Source: Diphasiastrum complanatum (Eukaryota; Streptophyta; Lycopodiopsida; Lycopodiales; Lycopodiaceae). From it: a DNA stretch of 64,000 nt. A program made the position numbers and the translations under genes. Of the stretch, positions 57,345 through 64,000 are shown in pieces (within the stretch, counting starts at the first letter, position 1; the number at the start of each line of letters is the position of its first letter). The stretch is taken from contig MU831881.1 of assembly GCA_029204225.1 (NCBI GenBank), positions 34,628 through 98,627 on the forward strand, written 5' to 3'. A model generated the notes under the pieces. The model searched no databases, was not told the DNA's origin, and worked only from the letters and a program-made list of their open reading frames with translations.

Positions 57345-57735
57345 CTATAGTGCTATGTGAATAAAAACCTGTGATATGATACTACAAATGCAATTTGTGA
57401 CTTTCAAGATACTAGATTTGAACCACAATGTGAATCATGAGATCATAAACAACTGCATATGCAAACAGTAAACGTAGGGACAAATGTTTTGCGACAGAAG
57501 AGAAGTCGATATCGTATCTTTCAAAAACCCCTTCGCTACAAGTCTGGCTTTGTACTTTGAAATGTCTCCATTCGGTCCATACTTGAGTTTGTATACCCAC
57601 TTGCATTTTAAAGTCTTTCGCTTATTTGATAATGGTTGCAACGTCCATATCCGATTCTTGCTCATGGATTCCAGCTCCTCATTTGTAGTGGGTTTCTTTT
57701 CTTGCCTAACCTGAATCCAAGATCTAGTCAATCTA
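57345..57735 (-). pseudogene. Copia RT N-terminal fragment
   Basis: The frames 57,435-57,731 and 57,412-57,606 read NEELESMSKNRIWTLQPL, KCKWVYKLKYGPNGD, YKARLVAKGF and, after a frameshift, DFSSVAKHLSLRLLFA. This is the first third of a copia RT. The active site is missing. It abuts the LTR of gypsy element B1. Confidence 0.85.
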
Positions 57736-58442
57736 GCATCAAAGCGATGGAGTTAGTTGTCACACGGAGGTTCGTTCCCATGAGAGCGATAGTATAGTTC
57801 AGATTTCAACATGAATGGAGGATCTAACACTATCATCCATTAACACTAAGCATTAACACTACATCCATTAACCCTACTTCCATTAACCCTAAATCCACAA
57901 CAATGATAGAAACTTACTCTTCTCTCTCTTCTTTTCTCTCTCACAAAAAGCATAAGAAATAGCAATCCCAATAATGATCAAATCCAACAATTAGCAAATA
58001 CAAAGGAAACATGAGAAATGGAGGAAAAGAGAGGAAGAGCAAGGACATCCATCAATCCATTTCTAAAGAGAACCAATCTGCTTTATTGAAATGAGGAAAT
58101 GAACATGAGGAGCAACTCGAGTTGGTCCTTTTTTATAGTAGAGAGGAGGATCTTGGCCTTTGAATCCTATTGGTCCAGTCTTGCCTCTCTTTTTATTCAA
58201 ATTTAAAAAAGTGTGGGAACCATCAAAATTGGAGGGAAACCCAACTTTATTCACTAACTTGACATTTAGGCCCTGCGACATTAAAAGTCTCGCAAAAAGG
58301 CCTAAAGTCCTTTATTAACTTTTAACTAATCAATCAAATAACTATGTGATCATCGGGTTGGACTTACACACACAAGGTGCCAAATCCCTCTCACTTATAA
58401 ACTAGGGTTAGAATTGCCTTGGGATCCGCAAACCCTCCAACA
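57703..58442 (-). repeat. 3' LTR of B1
   Basis: On the minus strand it starts TGTTGGAGGGTTTGCGG at 58,442. The part at 57,705-57,985 matches the B2 LTR. Its far end is cut by a copia RT fragment near 57,703, so the last bases of the LTR are missing. Confidence 0.8.
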
Positions 58443-58492
58443 GTATTCTCCACCAAAACTGGTGGCGGTCCCACGACACTTGCAATATGCCG

Positions 58493-61249
58493 TTATTGGG
58501 GACTTTTATTGGCTTCGCGCTGAATCTTAATTAAATGATACTGCACCTTCTCCATAAAGTCGAGGCATGCAGTATTGAAATCCAAATTGTGTGGTAGGAA
58601 ACAACGGTGGGCTCCGACAATCCATTTGGAAGTTGTCCATGAGGTGAAGTGGGATTTCCAAGAGCCTCCCATCATAGCCGCATGAAAATAGAGATGAGCA
58701 ATCGACAGCTGATCTTTAATTTGCTCTGAGGCCATCGGCTTATTTGGATCGAATGCCAGGAGAGAAAGGCAATCATCTCATTTGGTTGCCACTGATGCCA
58801 ACAGAGTTAGATCTTTAGCAAACATGGCCGATTTTCGCACCGTTGGATCCGGAGAGTGGACATACTCTCTCTGATATGCTTGTAAGGCGCGGTGGAAATC
58901 CACTGAGATGGTCTAGCTGTAAGGCTGATGGATGATTGGCCAATTGGGCGTATGGATGGTGATTTTGTCCATAGCCAACCCCAAATCTTTCCATTTATTT
59001 CTTCATGACATTGGCATGTAATAGGGATCAACCCGCAACTGGCGAGGGCTGGCGACGTAACTCCTAATTGATTCTGGAGTTTTCTCAAAAACCGTGATTC
59101 TCCATGCCAGCTGCTCTCCTAGTGTAGGTATTTTGTCCAACTCTTTGTCGGCCTCGATCTTGGAGGTCTTAAATTTCAGAACCCATCCACCACGCAAGGA
59201 CTCATGCGGATGTTGCTTTAAGAAGGTCTGGATCTGGTCCTCGACGCTAATGGGCCTTCTGAATAGAGGTATTGTCCTTGATGAGGATGGACCCGGTTGT
59301 ACTGTTGGTATGGTTGGTGGTTGATCTGCTATATCTAGAGCTCCCCCTGGGTCCATGCTCGAATCAATCCTTGTATCCATTGGTACAGTTTCTTGGCGCG
59401 AAGGGGAGAATTGCAGCATGACCGGGATGGGGATTTGTGGTCCAACTTCCAACACTTGAGCGATTGCTTTTTCATAGGCGGTGATGGTCTCTTTTGCCTT
59501 TGCCAACTCAGGTTGAAGCTGCTCCTTTGAACCTATCAAAGCGGCCTTGGAATCCTTGAAGGGCCACTTTGTAGGTCTCCACTTTTTTGAATAAATACGC
59601 AATCTCCGTCGGTGTGACCGGATGATCGGGTATTTGCGTTTGCAGATAGGCATCACGCTCAAGGGCGGTCGTATCCAATTCACTTTGAAGCCATGTGCGA
59701 TCTTGTTCGGCCATTTGTAATTGCCCCTTCAGCAGCTGCACCTATTGCTTGGCATCTTGCACTGCCTTATCTACCTGATCCTGTGCGGTTGTCAGGGCAT
59801 TTTGCAAGGAGCTGATGTAGGTTTCTAAGTGATCAACTTTTGTTGGGCCAACTTCTTTTCTCTTTCAGCCTTATCTTCATGTTGTCTGGCTATCTTCAAC
59901 TCTCGATCTAGTTGGACAATTTTCTGGCTGATCAGAGTGTTTTCGGATCCTAGATCAGAGATCCTCTGTTCCATTTCCTTCTTCTTATCTAGCATAGACT
60001 GGATCACTTTCCCAAGGCTTGAAACCAACCCTAGAGCATCACCAGAATCGACGGTCGTGGCAGCGACAGCAGCAGAAGGACCTGATGGTACTGTCCTTGG
60101 TATGCGTGGAATAGGTGCCATGGTCTCTTCTTCTTCAAAAATATCTCCTCTTCAAACCCTTCAGGCACTATGACGTCAAACTGTTTTGGTGATTTTACAA
60201 TTGTGTCGACCCGAAGTGTGGCTGGGCTACCTTGTGTGTGAGGTTGCTGGCTGCATCTTCGACACCAATAGTAGATTCATGGATATGTCCGAATACTCTT
60301 CCAGGGGATTGGGGTTCAAAGGGCATTGGGCTCTGGGACATTTCAAAGATTTTGGTGGCCCCAAGGGGGTCAGAATCATCGAACATATCCATAAAGAACT
60401 GTTGTGTTGGGTGAGGTGGCTTTCGGTGTGCGGGGGTGAGGCAGCCTGGGCAGCTTGGTGATGGGAATGGTAGACCAATGGTCGCAGACTGTCCTTGTAT
60501 GGGAGCATAGCGAGGGGGAAGCATCAGAGGCTAGGGGGGATGAGAAGTTCAGTGCGAACAACTGACAAGGTAATGCCTAGTGCGACGTCGTGACGCGGAG
60601 AGGCGAGTCAGGAATTACGATCTTGCTGCGTGGACGATGACTATGAGAGCTTGAGGCCTGATGGATTGATTCCCCTCTTGAACCAATTATATGATATCAA
60701 GAGGGGCTTTGGCCAATTTAGTGTGGGACTCCACTATCCTGTGAAGGATTTGAGAAGTGATGCGGTCTTTCCTGAGGTTGCCACCATCAGGAAATTATTC
60801 AATAGCTGGGCAGCTGCGTGGGATGGAAGGCTCAGTGAGGGCTTCCAGAAGGTAGGTCCAGTGCATATCGTTCGGTGAGGTCAATAAATGGCTTGATGGC
60901 TTGTTTGGCTGTGCTTGTGATTGGGTGAGGCCTGTGTTTCCAGATGTATATTTCCTATAGCTGCAAGTGCGGCCTCAGTGACGTGCACCTTGTGTGTGGC
61001 TCCTTGAAAAGACATATAGAATTTGGATTTCTCTTCGTTCTACGTATTAAAGGCAAGAGTAATGAAATCATATTGATGCGACCCCGAAAAGGCTCTATCA
61101 TGAATAACCCATTGTAGTGAGCAGAGGCTCCGCAAGGGTCATCCACTGAGTGACCATGCTTGTGCTAGGAAGAATCATGATGTCCATTGCAAATGGGACA
61201 TCACGATGGATAGTATAGCGCTGAGATTGGGATGTATCGGTAGAAGACA
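58493..61249 (-). pseudogene. Coiled-coil ORF of gypsy B1, copy iv (most complete)
   Basis: The ORF begins with MSSTDTSQSQRYTIHRD at 61,249 and ends near IQREANKSPQ-stop at 58,493, about 2.75 kb. Order: N-terminal region (61,249-60,520; GYSWSSLFGSHQYDFITLAF), Pro/His/Ser-rich linker (60,520-60,130), coiled coil (60,121-59,510; MLDKKKEMEQRISDLGSENT and IVQLDRELKIARQHEDKAER), Pro-rich linker (59,460-59,250), and C-terminal region with RGGWVLKF (about 59,190), LRVDPYYMPM (about 59,025), NWPII (58,940) and HAAMMGG (58,680). Frameshifts or stops occur near 61,100, 59,825, 59,740, 59,570 and 59,003. Pieces of the same protein are copies i-iii. The function is unknown; no membrane segment typical of an env glycoprotein is evident, and a structural or nucleic-acid-binding role is possible. 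Confidence 0.65.
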
Positions 61250-61384
61250 TGATGATTAGAAAGGAATTATAAACGCGTGAAAGTGTATCATAAGGCAATG
61301 CAAGAAATTTGGAAGGCTTTGGTCGCAAGAAAAATTCGTAAGAGTTTCGCTAGCACAAGTGAGGAATGAATCAAATTCAGCCAA

Positions 61385-61392
61385 CTTATAGG
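61385..61392 (-). promoter_or_regulatory. TATA-like site before the coiled-coil ORF of B1
   Basis: The minus strand reads CCTATAAG about 135 bp before the first ATG of the ORF. The flanking sequence is conserved with element A at 28,220-28,262, although most other non-coding DNA of A and B is not alignable. Confidence 0.45.
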
Positions 61393-61489
61393 TGAATTTG
61401 GTGGGTCCATTACACTGAATAGTAGTTTGGCTGATCAGTTCTGAACAAAAATTTGCAGGCATGTGCAAGTATTGTAAAAATAGGGCTAT

Positions 61490-61845
61490 AAAAATCTCGG
61501 CGAAGGTTTCTAGGGATCTGAACCTATTAAGCAAACGTTTTCTAGGGCTGGCAAAGGATGAACCTTCGCCCAAGAGGGTCCCTTCGGCCCAAGTACTGTC
61601 ATAAATGTATTTTTTCACAATCTGAACCTATGAACAGCCTAATTTTGACATGTTAAGATCATCTAGCAGGTCGACGAAGGTCATAATGAGGTTATGATGC
61701 TCGACGAAGGTTCCCAATATGGCATATCACTGAACATTTGTCTGACTCAAAAATTGGATTTTCTCTTGTCAGAACCTTCGCCACCTCAATTTAGATAAAT
61801 CAAGGGTGGATGTACAGTCTGAGAGCTCAGCGAAGGTTTCTGGTA
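61490..61845 (-). repeat. Dispersed CGAAGGTT motifs, 3' non-coding region of B1
   Basis: GCGAAGGTTTC or its reverse complement lies at about 61,500, 61,561, 61,672, 61,703, 61,773 and 61,829. The spelling is that of the B2 leader, not that of element A. Confidence 0.78.
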
Positions 61846-61898
61846 CTGTTATTGGCCAAATCTACTCAAATCGGTAATTTTCTAAGTCATTTTTCATA

Positions 61899-61903
<5 letters not shown>

Positions 61904-61951
<48 letters not shown>

Positions 61952-61958
61952 TATATAT
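61904..61958. repeat. Microsatellite (TA)n
   Basis: A TA run with one interruption between pol and the motif region of B1. Confidence 0.95.
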
Positions 61959-62137
61959 TGTGCTTCCTTTTCCTTATGCTGATGACCTCTTGACTTTTGC
62001 TCATCAGTCTTTCCTTATTTTTTTTGTTTTCTTTTGTTTTTGTTTTTTTTTATAACTATCTTTTTCAAAAAAGTCAGCAAATTAAATACTGAAAACAAAA
62101 ACTTGAAAAACAAATAAAATTAAAAAATATATTGAGA

Positions 62138-63270
62138 TTAGGCTTGCTGAACTGGTGGAGCAGGCTGACAAAATTTGCGTAATCGACTGCCATTTACCGG
62201 AATATCAAATCGTTTTCCATCCAAGTGCTCAAGAATTTCAGGATTTCCTTCACTTTATACGGGCCTTCTCCAGTAAACTTCAACTTACCCTTGATCAGCT
62301 TGGTTTTGTACATCAATGCAAAGATCTCCTGCTTTCAGATCTTTCTTGTGCAATCAACGATCATGCCATGCCTTGCGACGGGCTTTCTCTACCTGATAAG
62401 GCATGAACTGCATCATCGAGTTTCACATAATTTGTGCAATGCTTCATGACGGAGTTGTAAAGACATATCATCATACAATCGTTCCGTTGCTGCTATGCGT
62501 AAAGATGGGATTAAAAATTCAATTGGCATAACAAACATCTTGACCATAAACCAGTTGAAAAGGTGGTTTGATTTGTACTATTTTTGTATGCCCATAATGT
62601 TGCATACAATTTATGTTCCCAATCGGACCGACTCGCTTCAACTATCTTTGTCATAATGGTGCAGAGAATCTTATTAGAAGATTCAGCTTGGCCATTCCCT
62701 CTGGGATAGTAGGGAGTACTTAATCTGTGTATAACGAAAAAATCTTCCAGTAAACACTTTATTGTTTTGATTAACAAAGTGTGTACCCCCGGTCACTGAC
62801 AATTTCGATCGGACATCCAAATCTGAATTATAATATTTTCACATAGAAACTTGGCCGTAGATTTCGCATCAGCCACTTTGACAGCTTTGGCTTCAACCCA
62901 CTTGGTCATATAATCAGTTGCGACGATAATGTATCGGGCCTGAGATCCTTGCGCGGTAGGATGAATAGGAACAACATAATCCAGTCCCCATTTTTCAAAT
63001 GGTGCTTTTGATAAAACTGGATGTAAGGTTCATAATTATGTTGAGTAGGCCATCGTGCTTGCTGGAAAACATCACATGTCTGAATAAAATTTTCTGTCGT
63101 TATGAAACGTAGGCCACCAACAACCGATTGTAAAAGTTTGCGAACATAATATCTGTAGAGAAGTGTCCTCCACCCATGCCATCATGTGAAAACATGATTA
63201 AATCTGGTACTTCATGCGATAAAACACATCTTCGTAAAATATTATCTAATCCACAACGGTACAATGTCCT
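62138..63270 (-). pseudogene. Gypsy integrase of B1
   Basis: The minus strand has MGGGHFSTDIMF with a degraded zinc finger (about 63,180), then FEKWGLDYVVPIHPTAQG, YIIVATDYMTKWVEAKAV, a frameshifted stretch around the DRG word, and in frame 62,511-62,777 VIHRLSTPYYPRGNGQAESS and DWEHKLYATLWAY. The end reads FDIPVNGSRLRKF before a stop at 62,138. Unlike element A it keeps the segment with the first catalytic Asp, but it has more frameshifts. No chromodomain follows. Confidence 0.85.
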
Positions 63271-64000
63271 GCAATTAATTGATAAGGTTGAGTCTTATGA
63301 ATCAATTGTCTTTTCTATACTTTGTCAAGGAGTCATTTGGTTGTCCTAGCATCAGGTACTCAACAATATCTGCCCGCCCACTCAGGTACTACTTGAACAT
63401 AGAACAACACAGCATACTGGCAGTTCATCATCCACTTCAGTATTTACTGTGTGCGGGATTCAATTCCAAAACGGTGATCGGCTAGATAATGTTGCTTTCC
63501 CTTTTCTAACCACAATTCGAAAGTCAAATTCAGTCAATAATAATAACCATCTTGCAATACATCCAGTAATACACGTCTTGTTTACCAAGTAAAGTAACGG
63601 TTGTGATAATCCGTATAAAATGCAAAGTGCGTTTCCATGAGGTAGTGACAAAATTTCTGAACAGAAAAAATCATGGCTAGTGCTTCATGTTATGTTGTTG
63701 AATAATTCTTTTCTGGATCTGTAAGGTGTCTGCTTGCAAGATCGTATGGAATAATCCTTCTTATAGTCACCTGACTGTGTCAAAACTGACTCCAATGGCG
63801 TATTTTGAGGCATCCGTATGAACATGAAACTCTAATGTCCAATCTGGAGAACGCAGTATTGGTGCTGAAGTTAATACTTTTTCTTAACTTTTCAAAGGCT
63901 TCTAACGCCTCTACTGTCAAATAGGAAAAATAGTTAGTTTGTATATAGGTCGTGCTAAATCCGCAAAGAAGATAAAAATACGATAGTAGTTCGCATGACC
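63271..64000 (-). pseudogene. Gypsy RNase H region of B1
   Basis: From the window edge the minus strand reads GHANYYRIFIFFADLARPIYK (RT thumb), HTDASKYAIG (RNase H), and in frame 63,460-63,651 LSQPLLYLVNKT and FDFRIVVRKGK. Frameshifts are frequent. The RT active site would lie beyond the window. Confidence 0.85.

Larger units (their letters stand above)
57703..64000 (-). mobile_element. Gypsy element B1 (3' half, runs off the window)
   Basis: Read on the minus strand from the window edge: RNase H and integrase (64,000-62,138), an AT microsatellite, a motif-rich non-coding stretch, a TATA-like site, the coiled-coil ORF copy iv (61,249-58,493), and the 3' LTR (58,442 to about 57,703). It shows that the coiled-coil ORF is a third ORF between pol and the 3' LTR, where plant Athila elements carry env-like genes and some Tat elements carry other extra ORFs. 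Its LTR matches that of B2. Confidence 0.83.

Noticed and set aside
60630-60878. Plus-strand 82-codon frame inside copy iv
   Set aside because: It lies opposite the N-terminal region of the coiled-coil ORF, has no known motif, and is most simply an antisense frame.
58493-61249. Reading the post-pol ORF as an envelope gene
   Set aside because: No clear signal peptide, fusion peptide or membrane anchor was visible. Position alone does not make it an env gene.

Overview
The window looks like nuclear DNA of a land plant with a large, retrotransposon-rich genome. It holds one spliced host gene fragment, one compact single-exon gene, and nested, broken LTR retrotransposons of the Ty1/copia and Ty3/gypsy classes. 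There are no bacterial operons, phage genes, CRISPR arrays, tRNA or rRNA genes. A likely actinoporin-like (bryoporin-like) gene hints at a moss, lycophyte or fern rather than a flowering plant; that is inference.

Layout. 0.4-1.6 kb: copia RT/RNase H remnant (+). 2.4-4.3 kb: last three exons of splicing factor CWC22 (+). 6.1-7.7 kb: piece of a coiled-coil ORF (copy i, +), ending in a long hairpin. 9.1-13.0 kb: copia-derived element N1 (+) without RT. 13.0-17.3 kb: copia element D (-). 18.0-21.0 kb: C-terminal part of the coiled-coil ORF (copy ii, +), split by a chromovirus end (-). 21.7-27.6 kb: copia chimera of a D-type LTR, an N-like LTR plus gag, and pol of element E (+). 28.1-36.95 kb: gypsy element A (-), inserted into gypsy element C (+, 36.95-39.97 kb), which carries coiled-coil copy iii. 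40.7-41.3 kb: actinoporin-like gene behind a duplicated, minisatellite-bearing upstream region. 41.3-45.5 kb: mostly unassigned DNA with microsatellites. 45.5-46.6 kb: copia remnants (-). 46.7-54.1 kb: gypsy element B2 (-), whose LTR is interrupted by N2 (-, 49.5-54.06 kb). 54.1-57.7 kb: copia fragments. 57.7-64 kb: gypsy element B1 (-), running off the window.

The main pattern concerns gypsy families A, B and C. They use an Asp-tRNA-type primer site and have gag, protease, RT/RNase H and integrase. In B1, and in rearranged form in C, an extra ORF lies downstream of pol in the same orientation. It encodes an N-terminal region, a Pro/Ser/Thr-rich linker, a long coiled coil and a C-terminal region with conserved motifs (RGG-W/Y-VL, LRVDP-Y/H-Y, AAMM). 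Four copies or pieces occur here. A TATA-like site lies just upstream of the ORF in B1 and at the matching place in A. The non-coding stretches on both sides of gag-pol carry dispersed short motifs whose spelling is family-specific: CGAGGGTT in A, CGAAGGTT in B. This module is the best candidate here for something poorly described.

Nearly all retroelement ORFs are broken by stops, frameshifts or deletions of catalytic cores. The host coding regions that look intact are the three CWC22 exons and the gene at 40,748-41,311.
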